60,480 bases of DNA from CAZQCI01 sp964592255 (GTDB lineage Bacteria > UBA10199 > SBBF01), in contig CAZQCI010000002.1 of NCBI GenBank assembly GCA_964592255.1, positions 1-60,480 of the forward strand. The letters are read 5' to 3'. Both the position numbers and the translations under genes were made by a program. This document shows, in pieces, positions 1 through 9,271 of this stretch; within the stretch, counting starts at the first letter, position 1, and each line of letters starts with the position of its first letter. Below the pieces are notes generated by a model. The model saw only the letters and a list, made by a program, of their open reading frames with translations. It did not search any database and had not been told where the DNA came from.

Positions 1-1665
1 ATTTTTTTGAGTTTGTTACTTTTTAGAAGTTATCATCTCCAAAGTGCAGAAAATGGTCGTGTTAATCGTTTAGTTGAAAATCAATATAATACCAAATTAG
101 CTACTCCTGCTAAGCGTGGAACCATTTACGATCGTAATGGAAAAGCATTGGCGATGGATGTTCAAGTGGCTTCCATCTCGGTTAATCCTCAAGAAATTAA
201 AGATGTCGAAGCTGTTGTAAGCCAGTTGGCTTCTCTGCTGCACATGCCTGCCGATCAAATTCGAAAAAAATTAGTTTCTTCAAAAAGATTTGAATGGGTA
301 GCGCGTCGTGTGCCGCAAGATGTGGGAGCAACCATTAAAGCATTAAAAATGCCGGGTGTTACGGTTGCCTCGGAATACAAACGTTTTTATCCCAATAAAG
401 AAATTGCTGGTAATCTTTTAGGAGCCGTCGGTTTTGATGCACAGGCTTTGGGTGGTTTGGAATTATCGTTAGATAATTATCTTAAATCATCAGCGACACC
501 TATTGTTGCCGAAAAGGATGCCAAAGGGCGCTTATTTACTCCTGTCGATTCACGAGAAATTTATCATGACATCAACCTGAGTATTGATTTGGATGTTCAA
601 TATCTAGCGGAAAAATATTTGAAAGAAAATGGAAAGAAGTATCAGGCAAAAAGCGGTTTTGCCATTGTTATGGATCCTAAGACGGGAGAGATTTTGGCAA
701 TGGCCAATTATCCTTCCTTTAATCCGAATGTTTATGCCGATTACTCGCCTGAAAGTTGGAAAAACCATGCCGTCATTGATACCTACGAACCCGGGTCTAC
801 TTTTAAAACGATCTTGGCGGCATCTGCTTTAAATACAGGAAAAGTTAAACCGACGGATGTTTTCAATTGTGAAGGAGGGAGTTATAAAATTGGGACCCAA
901 GTGATTCATGATCATGGAGCTTATGGCAATCTTTCTTTTTCAGATATCATGAAATTCTCTTCTAACATTGGTGTGACCAAGGTGGCGCAAAAAATTGGAA
1001 AACAAACTTTCTACGATACGATGATCGCTTTGGGTTTTGGGCAAAAACCGGATGTTAGTTTTCCAGGTGTTGAAAAAGGATTGCTGCGTCATGTGAAAAA
1101 TTGGTCGATGATTGACCACAGCAATATTGCCTTCGGCCAGGGCTTAGCCGTGACGGGTCTTCAGATGGCGTCTGCTTATGCGACATTAGCCAATCACGGA
1201 ATGAAAATGAAACCGCTTTTAGTTGAAAAAGCAATTAGCTCCGAAGGTCAGACTGTTTTTGAAAACAAGCCCACTCCTTTGGGAGAAATCGTCAAACCAC
1301 AAGCGGCCTCTCAATTAACCCACATGTTAGAAGGGGTGGTTGAAGAAGGTGGTACAGGTATTCAAGCTGGGCTGGAAGGCTATCCGGTAGCTGGCAAGAC
1401 AGGAACGGCTCAAAAAGTGGATCCGAAAACAAGGCAATATGCGCCTGGAAAATTTGTCAGCTCTTTCATCGGCTATGTGCCTACTAATGATCCTGATTTT
1501 GTTATTTATGTAGTTTATGACACGCCTCAACCTGTTTATTTTGGTGGTGTTGTAGCGGCTCCTGTTTTTCGTCAAATTGCTAAAGAGGCATTGGCTTTAA
1601 AAGGAGTGCCCCCTGTAACGGGTAAAACATTGGCCCGTATGGGCCCCGCGGGGCATGACACGTGA
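1..1665 (+). CDS. ftsI: Penicillin-binding protein 3 (FtsI), 5' end cut off by the window
   Basis: This is a class B penicillin-binding protein, the D,D-transpeptidase that cross-links septal peptidoglycan in the divisome. The frame is open from base 1, so the true start and most of the N-terminal membrane anchor lie outside the window; the first visible residues look like the end of a transmembrane helix. Numbering from the codon at base 7, the pedestal-domain motif RGTIYDRNG is at 37-45. The transpeptidase motifs are complete: STFK with nucleophile Ser264, SSN at 318-320 and KTGT at 464-467. No C-terminal PASTA domain is seen. The stop overlaps the murE start (TGATG), so the two are probably translationally coupled. 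PBP2/SpoVD-type naming is possible, but the dcw position favours ftsI. Confidence 0.95.
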   Translation: MFLSLLLFRSYHLQSAENGRVNRLVENQYNTKLATPAKRGTIYDRNGKALAMDVQVASISVNPQEIKDVEAVVSQLASLLHMPADQIRKKLVSSKRFEWVARRVPQDVGATIKALKMPGVTVASEYKRFYPNKEIAGNLLGAVGFDAQALGGLELSLDNYLKSSATPIVAEKDAKGRLFTPVDSREIYHDINLSIDLDVQYLAEKYLKENGKKYQAKSGFAIVMDPKTGEILAMANYPSFNPNVYADYSPESWKNHAVIDTYEPGSTFKTILAASALNTGKVKPTDVFNCEGGSYKIGTQVIHDHGAYGNLSFSDIMKFSSNIGVTKVAQKIGKQTFYDTMIALGFGQKPDVSFPGVEKGLLRHVKNWSMIDHSNIAFGQGLAVTGLQMASAYATLANHGMKMKPLLVEKAISSEGQTVFENKPTPLGEIVKPQAASQLTHMLEGVVEEGGTGIQAGLEGYPVAGKTGTAQKVDPKTRQYAPGKFVSSFIGYVPTNDPDFVIYVVYDTPQPVYFGGVVAAPVFRQIAKEALALKGVPPVTGKTLARMGPAGHDT

Positions 1666-3143
1666 TGAGCCTCGACAACATGATTACGGTTTTGGGGGAC
1701 GCTCAAGTTTTGGGAAAAAGTAGAAACATTCCCGTGAGCGGCCTGACTTATCGGTCTTCTGATGTGAAGAAGGGACATATTTTTGTTGCCATACCTGGTT
1801 TTAAATCTGACGGCCGAAACTATGTTGCTCAAGCAATGGAACAAGGAGCCATCGCCATAGTTTTTGAAGGAAAGTTCTTTGACAAGTTAAGAGCGACGCA
1901 GATCAGGGTTTCGGGGGCTAGGCTTGCTTTAGCCCGGCTTTCTTCCGCTTTTTTTGCTCATCCGACGAACGCTTTTTATCTGTGTGGTGTCACCGGTACT
2001 AACGGGAAAACGACACTCACTTATTTGATGGAAGCGCTCTGGCAGGCGGCTCAAAGAAAAACGGGTGTTTTGGGGACAATTAATTACCGCATTAATGGAA
2101 CGGTTGTCCGTGAAGCTCAAGCGACAACCCCCGAATCCCTAGATCTTCAAAATTATTTTTTCTTGATGAAAAAGAAAAAAGTGAGTCATGCCGTGGTGGA
2201 AGTATCCTCCCATGGTTTGGATTTAGATCGTGTCGAATCTTCCCAGTTCAATAGTTGTGTTTTTACCAATTTGACACGCGATCATCTCGATTTTCACAAA
2301 ACTTTTGAAAGTTATTACCGTGCTAAGGAAAAACTTTTTTTGCATCACCTGGCCAAAAGTTCCAAAAAAGATAAGTTAGCAGTTGTATGCGTGGAAGATA
2401 AATATGGTCTACGCTTGGCGGACTCTCTTAAAAAAGCCAAGGTGCCTTTGATGACGTATGGATTTTCCAATCATGCAGATGTGCATCCGGAACATTTTGA
2501 GCTGGGTCTTCAATCGGGACGTGTGGTTTTAAAAATTAAAAACAGAAGCCTTGAGTTTTCTACAAAACTGATTGGACGTTTTAATTTGCTCAATACCATG
2601 GCCGCGGTTGCGGTGGGGATGCATTCGGGACTTAAAGAGCCGGATATTGTGAAAGGTTTTGAAAATTTTAAAGGGGTGCCTGGGCGTCTTGAACAGCCAG
2701 CTCCTTTAGTTTTTGTAGATTATGCGCATACTCCGGATGCTCTTAAGAATGTGCTTAAAACTTTGCGCGCTTTATCGCCCCGAAAATTGATTACGGTTTT
2801 TGGTTGTGGGGGCGATCGAGATAAAACAAAAAGGCCCCAAATGGGAAAAGAAGCCGGTGTTTTTTCCGATATTGTTATTGTCACCAGTGATAATCCTCGA
2901 ATGGAAGATCCGGAAAAAATTATGGGTGATATTATGCCGGGCTTAAAGCGATTGAGACAAAAAGAAATTATAAAAGAACCGGACCGTAAAAAAGCTATTG
3001 AAGCAGCCCTGCATCTTAAAGGGCCTAATGATGTGGTGCTTATTGCCGGTAAAGGGCATGAAAACTACCAAATGATTGGTGCGCAAAAATATCCGTTCTC
3101 CGATCAACATGTTGTGAAGGAATATTTTGGACTTAACTCTTGA
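1665..3143 (+). CDS. murE: UDP-MurNAc-L-Ala-D-Glu:meso-DAP ligase
   Basis: This cytoplasmic Mur ligase adds the third residue of the stem peptide. The ATP-binding P-loop GTNGKTT is near residues 111-117. The DNPR motif at 409-412 is the established signature of enzymes that use meso-diaminopimelate rather than lysine, so the wall is probably of the DAP type. The length of about 492 residues is normal. I take the ATG at 1665, which overlaps the ftsI stop by one base; a GTG one codon upstream is possible. The gene runs 17 bases into murF. Confidence 0.97.
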   Translation: MSLDNMITVLGDAQVLGKSRNIPVSGLTYRSSDVKKGHIFVAIPGFKSDGRNYVAQAMEQGAIAIVFEGKFFDKLRATQIRVSGARLALARLSSAFFAHPTNAFYLCGVTGTNGKTTLTYLMEALWQAAQRKTGVLGTINYRINGTVVREAQATTPESLDLQNYFFLMKKKKVSHAVVEVSSHGLDLDRVESSQFNSCVFTNLTRDHLDFHKTFESYYRAKEKLFLHHLAKSSKKDKLAVVCVEDKYGLRLADSLKKAKVPLMTYGFSNHADVHPEHFELGLQSGRVVLKIKNRSLEFSTKLIGRFNLLNTMAAVAVGMHSGLKEPDIVKGFENFKGVPGRLEQPAPLVFVDYAHTPDALKNVLKTLRALSPRKLITVFGCGGDRDKTKRPQMGKEAGVFSDIVIVTSDNPRMEDPEKIMGDIMPGLKRLRQKEIIKEPDRKKAIEAALHLKGPNDVVLIAGKGHENYQMIGAQKYPFSDQHVVKEYFGLNS

Positions 3144-4485
3144 ACACATTGCACAAGCGTGCCGAGGCAAAAAGCTGGGCAAAAATTTTGAAAAAACGGT
3201 CCAGCGTTTTTCCAAAGACACACGTAGCTTACAGCCTGGAGATTTTTATGTGGCTCTTCAAGGACAGCATTTTGATGGTCACGCTTTTCTTGAAGAAGCT
3301 AAGGATAAAGGAGCGGTGGGTGCCTTGGTTTCTTCCGCATCTACCTCATTAGGTGATTGGCCTAGGGTGATGGTGGACGATACTTTATATGCGTTGGGCC
3401 AAGTGGCCCAGGCGTGGCGTAACCGTTTTTCCATACCAATTGTGGGAATTACGGGAAGTAATGGAAAAACATCCACTAAAGAAATGCTGGCGTTATGTCT
3501 TCAGGAAAAAGGTCGGGTTCATAAAACAGAAGGTAATTTAAATAACCTCATCGGTCTTCCTCTTACTCTTTTAGGTTTAGAGAAAGAAGACCAATTTTGT
3601 GTTTGTGAAATGGGAATGAACGCTTTTGGTGAAATTAAACGTTTGACGGAAATTGCACAACCCACTGTGGGTTTAGTTACTAATGTTGGTTTGGCCCACT
3701 TGGAAGGGTTAAAAACCATCGAAGGAGTAGCTCAAGCCAAAGGAGAATTATTTGCAGGGCTGGAATCTTCCTCTTGGGCGGTGGTAAATAATGATGATCC
3801 TCGGGTTTTTGTGATGCCTACCCGGGCCCAAAAAATAACTTATGGCCGAAAAGCAGGAAGCGATATTTGTGTTCTTGATGTTTCAATTCGTGAGTCTGGC
3901 ATGGAAATTAAAGTGGCTGATCCTAAGGGAAAGCATGATTTTTTTCTACCTGTCGTTGGCGATCATCATGTCAGTAACTGGTTGGCCACTTATGCGGTTT
4001 GTTATCTCTTAGGGATTTCTGCCGATCAGGCGCAGGAGGGGATTAAGAAATTTACAGCGCAAAAAATGCGTGGAGAGGAAATCAATCTCCCAAATTCTGT
4101 GTTGATTATTAACGATGCCTACAATGCTAACCCTACTTCTATGGCTGCTTCTCTTCAATCGCTAGCTCAACGTTTTCCTAAACGAAGAAAGTTAGCAGTT
4201 TTGGGAGATATGTTCGAACTGGGGGAAAACTCCCAAATGTTACATGAACAAGTAGGCACTGTGGCTGCAGAATCCCAAATTGAAGAATTGTTGGCTTTGG
4301 GAAAAATGGCTTCATTCATGGTAAAAGGTTTTGAAAAGAAAATTTTGGGAAAATCACAAGCCTTTGATTCTTTAGATGAGCTTGGTGAAGTATTGAACAA
4401 AAAAATTCGCCCGGGAGATGTGGTGCTTATCAAAGGGTCCAGGGGCGCACAGATGGAAAGAGTGATCAGTTTTTTATCTATTTAA
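3127..4485 (+). CDS. murF: UDP-MurNAc-tripeptide:D-Ala-D-Ala ligase
   Basis: MurF joins the D-Ala-D-Ala dipeptide made by Ddl (encoded further down the cluster) to the UDP-MurNAc tripeptide. The P-loop GSNGKTST is near residue 110, and the three Mur ligase domains are complete at 452 residues. The start is a TTG at 3127, inside the end of murE. It is supported by a GAAGGA Shine-Dalgarno-like sequence five bases upstream, and the first residues (DLTLEHIAQA) fit the family. No later ATG keeps the N-terminal domain. The overlap with murE suggests coupled translation. Confidence 0.96.
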   Translation: MDLTLEHIAQACRGKKLGKNFEKTVQRFSKDTRSLQPGDFYVALQGQHFDGHAFLEEAKDKGAVGALVSSASTSLGDWPRVMVDDTLYALGQVAQAWRNRFSIPIVGITGSNGKTSTKEMLALCLQEKGRVHKTEGNLNNLIGLPLTLLGLEKEDQFCVCEMGMNAFGEIKRLTEIAQPTVGLVTNVGLAHLEGLKTIEGVAQAKGELFAGLESSSWAVVNNDDPRVFVMPTRAQKITYGRKAGSDICVLDVSIRESGMEIKVADPKGKHDFFLPVVGDHHVSNWLATYAVCYLLGISADQAQEGIKKFTAQKMRGEEINLPNSVLIINDAYNANPTSMAASLQSLAQRFPKRRKLAVLGDMFELGENSQMLHEQVGTVAAESQIEELLALGKMASFMVKGFEKKILGKSQAFDSLDELGEVLNKKIRPGDVVLIKGSRGAQMERVISFLSI

Positions 4486-4535
4486 CCCGTTCGATAAACC
4501 ACACTGGGGTTTGTTGAACCATAAAGAGGATTCTA

Positions 4536-5612
4536 GTGCTTTATTATTTTTTATATCCCTTACACGATTCACTCAAACTGTTTAACGTTCTTAAATATAT
4601 TACGTTCCGTACTTTTGCGGCTTTGCTAACAGCCCTCACACTTTATCTTTTGCTGGGTCAATGGTGGATTGGTTTTTTAAGAAGAAAAGCCATGGCGCAG
4701 ACTATTCGTACTGATGGTCCACAAACTCATTTGGGGAAGAAAGGCACTCCTACGATGGGAGGTGTTTTGGTCATAGGAGCTTCCTTGGTGGCGATTCTTC
4801 TTTGGGGTAATTGGTCCAACGATTATGTTTGGATTTGTGTTTTAGTTTATTTATCCATGGGAGCCATTGGGCTCATCGACGATTATCGGAAAGTGATTCT
4901 GAAGGACCCACACGGTTTTCCTGGGCGTTATAAAATTATTTTAGAAGTTATCATTTGTTTGGTCGCCGCCCTTTGGATGTATGGCCATAAAGGCTTGGAT
5001 ACACGTCTCTATGTTCCTTTCTTTAAGGAAATCCAGCCGGATCTTTCGTTCTGGTATTTAATTCTCACGATTTTGGTGGTGGCTGGTACGGCTAATGCCG
5101 TCAACATCACCGATGGTTTAGATGGCTTAGTGGCGGTTCCTTCCATGACGTCTTTTATGACTTATGGCTTGTTTGTCTACATTGTCGGCAATTCAGTTTT
5201 ATCCAATTATTTACAACTACCTTATGTCCGTGATGCGGGTGAAGTTGCGATTGTATGTGGGGCCGTGGTGGGTGCTTGCTTGGGTTTTTTATGGTTTAAC
5301 ACCTATCCTGCGGAAATTTTTATGGGCGATGTGGGCGCCTTGGCTTTGGGAGGTTTGTTAGGCTTGGTGGCCATGATTACGAAACAGGAATTATTGCTGA
5401 TTATCATCGGTGGCATTTTTGTTTTAGAGACCTTGTCGGTTATTACTCAAGTGGCGTCTTTTAAACTGACGGGGAAAAGAATTTTTAAGATGGCTCCCTT
5501 ACATCATCATTTCGAATTAAAAGGATGGAAGGAACCCAAAATTATTGTGCGTTTTTGGATTGTCTCTTTCATTTTGGCTTTGTTGTCATTAACGACGCTG
5601 AAGCTTAGATGA
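4536..5612 (+). CDS. mraY: Phospho-MurNAc-pentapeptide transferase
   Basis: This integral membrane enzyme transfers phospho-MurNAc-pentapeptide to undecaprenyl phosphate, giving lipid I. At 358 residues with about ten hydrophobic helices it is full length. Family motifs are present: DD at 115-116 before YRK, NITDGLDGL, and the HHHFE motif near the C-terminus. The start is a GTG at 4536 preceded by AAGAGGA. The 50 bases after murF contain only a weak AAACC/GGTTT inverted repeat. The gene is followed by a palindromic repeat rather than directly by murD. Confidence 0.97.
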   Translation: MLYYFLYPLHDSLKLFNVLKYITFRTFAALLTALTLYLLLGQWWIGFLRRKAMAQTIRTDGPQTHLGKKGTPTMGGVLVIGASLVAILLWGNWSNDYVWICVLVYLSMGAIGLIDDYRKVILKDPHGFPGRYKIILEVIICLVAALWMYGHKGLDTRLYVPFFKEIQPDLSFWYLILTILVVAGTANAVNITDGLDGLVAVPSMTSFMTYGLFVYIVGNSVLSNYLQLPYVRDAGEVAIVCGAVVGACLGFLWFNTYPAEIFMGDVGALALGGLLGLVAMITKQELLLIIIGGIFVLETLSVITQVASFKLTGKRIFKMAPLHHHFELKGWKEPKIIVRFWIVSFILALLSLTTLKLR

Positions 5613-5623
5613 TTTTGATTATG

Positions 5624-5731
5624 TTATTGCGAGGAATGAAGCCATGTGTGGCGTAACGACGAAGTCCCGCAGGGACAAGCAATCCAGAAAATTTTATTGG
5701 ATCGCCACGGCCCGATGGGCCTCGCGATGAC
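5624..5731. repeat. Family D palindromic repeat between mraY and murD
   Basis: This is an imperfect inverted-repeat element of about 108 bases. Its outer ends match as ATTGCGAGG and CCTCGCGAT, its inner arms as GCAATCCA and TTGGATCGC, and a small GTCCCGCAGGGAC palindrome sits inside. It resembles the dispersed repeats that begin ATTGCGAGG in many environmental proteobacterial genomes. No second copy is visible in this window. It ends seven bases before the murD start, so no normal Shine-Dalgarno sequence precedes murD. Confidence 0.7.
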
Positions 5732-5737
5732 CGCATC

Positions 5738-7084
5738 ATGTTCAAACGAGGGAAATATTTGATTCTTGGCCTGGGCATTACAGGCACGGCGGTGGCAGAT
5801 TTTTTGATCTCTCAAAATTGTACCTTTGTGGCTTTTGAAGAGTTTTCTCGAGAGAATTTTGAAATTTTTCAAAAAAAGTTTTCAGGAAAAGGGGATTTTT
5901 ATTTTCAGAACTTATCCCCAAATATTTTAGAGCAGTGCCTGGGTGTTTTTGTAAGCCCGGGGGTTCCGTTGACACAAAAGTGGGTCCAAGAGGCGGCCAC
6001 GAAGAAGATACCGGTTCTTAGTGAACTGGAAGAAGCCTCCCGATTCCTTCAAGGATCGATGATTGCCGTTACGGGAACGAATGGGAAATCGACCACGGTA
6101 ACGTTAATCGATGCGATGTTGAAGGCGGGAGGTTTTGGCTCAAGCCTTAAAGGAAACATTGGATCTCCACTCATGACCGCGTTGGCGGAACCCCTTAAGT
6201 CTTTTTATGTTGTCGAGGTAAGTAGTTATCAGCTGGAGATGATTCAAACGTTTCGTCCTAAAATTTCCGTTAACTTGAATGTTACTGCTGATCATCTCGA
6301 CCGTTACGCTGATATGGAAGCCTATGCTGAAGCTAAGGCCCGTATTTTTATGAATCAGAAAGAAGATGAGGCCTTTATTTATAACGCCGATGATTCTTAT
6401 TGCTTGCGCATGAGTCGCAACGCTTTGTGTCGGACTTATCCTTTTAGCTTGGTCAATCGTTTTGATGAAGGTGCTTTTGTCGATAAAAACGACATGGTGG
6501 TTCGAGTGAAAGGACGAGAAGCCCGTTATTCGCTCAATGATTGTGCTCTGCAAGGGCTGCATAACCAAGAGAACATGCTAGCGTCGTTATTAGCAGCTAC
6601 TTTGGCGGGTGTTGATGAAAAAAATCTTCGATCGACACTTAAAAATTTTAAAGCGCTTTCTCACCGAGTGGAACCAGTTGGTGAATTTAAAGGCATGAAG
6701 TTCTACGATGATTCTAAAGGAACCAATGTTGGTGCGGTGGTCATGGCTTTAGCTTCTTTTGAAGGCCCTGTGATTTTGATCTTAGGAGGACGTGATAAAG
6801 GTGGGGATTACTCTCCTCTTAAATCACTCATCCGGGCTAAAGTAAAAGATGTTATCGTGTTGGGAGAAGCTAAAAATGTAATTGCAACAGCTCTCGAGGG
6901 CATCAAACCACTCCATCTGGTGGAGAACATGAAACAGGCTGTGGAAAAAAGTTATGAATTAGGAAAACCCGGCGATACGGTATTGCTCTCGCCGGCTTGT
7001 TCTAGTTTTGATCAATATAAAAATTATGCTGAACGGGGGAATGATTTTTCAAAATGGGTTTTTCATTACGAAAAAATAAAGTAG
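5738..7084 (+). CDS. murD: UDP-MurNAc-L-alanine:D-glutamate ligase
   Basis: MurD adds D-glutamate to UDP-MurNAc-L-Ala in the cytoplasm. The P-loop GTNGKST is at 113-119, preceded by a Rossmann-like UDP-binding domain (YLILGLGITG) and followed by the C-terminal ligase domain (DDSKGTN). The length of 448 residues is typical. The ATG at 5738 gives the expected N-terminus but has no recognisable ribosome binding site, because a palindromic repeat reaches almost to it. The 3' end overlaps ftsW by 31 bases. Confidence 0.96.
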   Translation: MFKRGKYLILGLGITGTAVADFLISQNCTFVAFEEFSRENFEIFQKKFSGKGDFYFQNLSPNILEQCLGVFVSPGVPLTQKWVQEAATKKIPVLSELEEASRFLQGSMIAVTGTNGKSTTVTLIDAMLKAGGFGSSLKGNIGSPLMTALAEPLKSFYVVEVSSYQLEMIQTFRPKISVNLNVTADHLDRYADMEAYAEAKARIFMNQKEDEAFIYNADDSYCLRMSRNALCRTYPFSLVNRFDEGAFVDKNDMVVRVKGREARYSLNDCALQGLHNQENMLASLLAATLAGVDEKNLRSTLKNFKALSHRVEPVGEFKGMKFYDDSKGTNVGAVVMALASFEGPVILILGGRDKGGDYSPLKSLIRAKVKDVIVLGEAKNVIATALEGIKPLHLVENMKQAVEKSYELGKPGDTVLLSPACSSFDQYKNYAERGNDFSKWVFHYEKIK

Positions 7085-8205
7085 AAAAAAATAAAGAAAA
7101 AGAACCCATAGCCCATGGCTCGGACATTTCTCTTTTATTTGTTACCCTTCTTTTGGTTTTCATCGGTATTGTGATGGTTTTTTCTAGTAGTGCCGTGCTG
7201 GCCAAGCAAAATTATCACGACACCTATTATTTTTTAAAAAGAGAGCTTCTTTTTGTTGGTTTGGGACTTGTGATGATGTTTGTGATGCGGAAGATTCCTT
7301 ATCGCTTTTACTGGAAAATGATTTATCCCGTTTTTTTCGGTATGATGGGGCTTCTTGTCATCACCTTGTTCATTGGTAAGGGAGGAACTACCGGAGAAGT
7401 GCACCGTTGGATTCGTTTGGGTCCCATTTCTTTGCAGCCTTCCGAAATGGGTAAATTAGTGGTTGTGATTTTTGCCGCCTATGCCTTGGCTAAAAAAGGA
7501 GAAAAAGTTCGTAATTTTGCCAAAGGATTTTTGCCGGTTGTTATTTTAAGTGGTGCCTACATTGTTCTTATTCTAGCCCAGCGCGATTTAGGGGGCGCTT
7601 TCATTATTGGTGTTTTAGTTTTTCTCATGCTTTTTGTTTCTGGTACTCGCCCCATGTATCTTATAGGAGGACTTTTGGCGTCCCTTCCTGTACTTTATTT
7701 TGCTATTTTTGCGGTCGATTTTCGACGCCAAAGAATTTTAACTTTTCTTGACCCGTGGAGTAATCCACTTGGTTCGGGTTTTCAGATTATTCAATCCTTT
7801 GTTGCCTTCCGTTCGGGTGGTTTTTCAGGAGTTGGGTTGGGGGAAGGAAAACAAAAATTATTTTATCTTCCGGAAGCTCATACCGATTTTATTTTTTCGG
7901 TTTTAGGAGAAGAACTAGGGCTTTTGGGTGTGTTACTGGTGATTGCTTTATTTACTTTCTTCATTTTTCGAGGATTACTCATCTCCCTTAAAACCCGTGA
8001 TTTGTTCGGCATGTATTTGGCTTTTGGTATTACTTGTCTTATTGGCATTCAAGCCTTTTTCAATATGGCGGTAGTCATGGGATTGTTGCCGACTAAAGGT
8101 TTGGCTCTGCCTTTCATCAGCTATGGGGGCTCCTCGATGCTCACCAGTCTTATGGCTGTGGGAATTCTCCTCAATATTTCTACTGAAGAAGGGGAGAGTG
8201 AATGA
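7054..8205 (+). CDS. ftsW: FtsW, SEDS-family septal glycan polymerase
   Basis: FtsW is the SEDS-family membrane protein that polymerises lipid II at the septum together with FtsI. The 383 residues hold about ten transmembrane segments after a basic cytoplasmic N-terminus. Conserved SEDS sequences are visible, including RWIRLGPISLQPSE, the AHTDFIFSVLGEELG loop and the C-terminal PFISYGGSS. The start at 7054 lies inside murD, with GGGGGA 13 bases upstream, a rather long spacing. The stop overlaps the murG start as ATGA. Confidence 0.96.
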   Translation: MGFSLRKNKVEKNKEKEPIAHGSDISLLFVTLLLVFIGIVMVFSSSAVLAKQNYHDTYYFLKRELLFVGLGLVMMFVMRKIPYRFYWKMIYPVFFGMMGLLVITLFIGKGGTTGEVHRWIRLGPISLQPSEMGKLVVVIFAAYALAKKGEKVRNFAKGFLPVVILSGAYIVLILAQRDLGGAFIIGVLVFLMLFVSGTRPMYLIGGLLASLPVLYFAIFAVDFRRQRILTFLDPWSNPLGSGFQIIQSFVAFRSGGFSGVGLGEGKQKLFYLPEAHTDFIFSVLGEELGLLGVLLVIALFTFFIFRGLLISLKTRDLFGMYLAFGITCLIGIQAFFNMAVVMGLLPTKGLALPFISYGGSSMLTSLMAVGILLNISTEEGESE

Positions 8206-9269
8206 AGAAAAAACTGATTTTGGCGGGCGGCGGTACCGGAGGTCATCTTTTTCCCGGAATGGCGGTAGCAGAAGAGTGGCAAAAACGAGGAGGGAATGTT
8301 TTATTTGTAGGATCAGCGCGTGGGATGGAGAAAAAACTGCTTCCGCAATATGGTTTTGCTTTAACGCTGTTGCCAGCCTCCATTCTTAAAGGTGGAGGTT
8401 TTGTTGAGCGTCTCAAAGTTTTAGTGACCGTCCCCCGGGCTTTGTTTAAAAGTTTAATTTTACTCCAGCGTGAAAAACCGGACGTTGTTTTAGGTATCGG
8501 TGGTTATGCCTCCGGACCTGTGGTTTTAGCGGCTTGGATGTTGAGGATCAAAACGGCATTGATTGAACAAAATGCGGTGCCTGGCTTGACGAATCGTTGG
8601 CTTAAATTTTTTGTTCGACATGTTTTTATTACATTTAAAAAAGCGGCTTCTTTTTTTAAGTCTCAGACTGTGAAAGTGACAGGGAATCCGGCCATGAACA
8701 GAATTGTTCAAAACGCCGGAAAAAAAATCCAATTATCACAACTAACTTTAATGTTGTGCGGTGGATCCCAAGGATCCCATCGTTTAAATGAAGTGTTTTT
8801 AGAAGCTGCTCCAAAAATTTTGAACCGCTTTCCTCATTTAAAGATTTATCATCAAACTGGAGAGCGTGATTTTGAAGTTGTGAAACAAAAATGGGACGAA
8901 AAAAAAACGGATGTTGTGGTAGCGCCTTTTTTTCACGATATGGAGGAAAAATATGCCACCACATCTCTTGTTATTGGACGCGCCGGTGCTGGTACTGTGA
9001 CAGAATTGGCCTTATGGGGGTTGCCTTCCATTCTTGTGCCTTATCCTTTTGCCGCTGACGATCATCAGCAGAAAAATGCAGAGGCGCTTTGGGAATGTGG
9101 TGCAGCCGAATTGATTCAAGAAAAAGATTTAACTTCGTCCCTTTTAGAAGAGCGAATTTCAAAAATTCTTTCTGACGAACATTTAAGAAAAAAAATGTCC
9201 GAGGCGGCTCTTACTTGGGCTAAACCCAATGCGGCCAAAGATATTGTGGATGAGTTGATGCGCGAATAG
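8202..9269 (+). CDS. murG: UDP-GlcNAc:lipid I GlcNAc transferase
   Basis: MurG is the peripheral-membrane GT28 glycosyltransferase that converts lipid I to lipid II. The glycine-rich motif GGGTGGHLFPG is at residues 9-19. The C-terminal donor-binding half contains CGGSQGS, the GRAGAGTVTEL motif and PYPFAADDHQ. The length of 355 residues is normal. The ATG at 8202 overlaps the ftsW stop (ATGA), and murC follows after two bases, so the genes are one transcription unit. Confidence 0.97.
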   Translation: MKKKLILAGGGTGGHLFPGMAVAEEWQKRGGNVLFVGSARGMEKKLLPQYGFALTLLPASILKGGGFVERLKVLVTVPRALFKSLILLQREKPDVVLGIGGYASGPVVLAAWMLRIKTALIEQNAVPGLTNRWLKFFVRHVFITFKKAASFFKSQTVKVTGNPAMNRIVQNAGKKIQLSQLTLMLCGGSQGSHRLNEVFLEAAPKILNRFPHLKIYHQTGERDFEVVKQKWDEKKTDVVVAPFFHDMEEKYATTSLVIGRAGAGTVTELALWGLPSILVPYPFAADDHQQKNAEALWECGAAELIQEKDLTSSLLEERISKILSDEHLRKKMSEAALTWAKPNAAKDIVDELMRE

Positions 9270-9271
9270 TC

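Noticed and set aside
5605..5787. Open frames on the - strand across the mraY-murD gap
   Set aside because: They are translations of the family D palindrome and the start of murD, with repeat-type peptides and no ribosome binding site.
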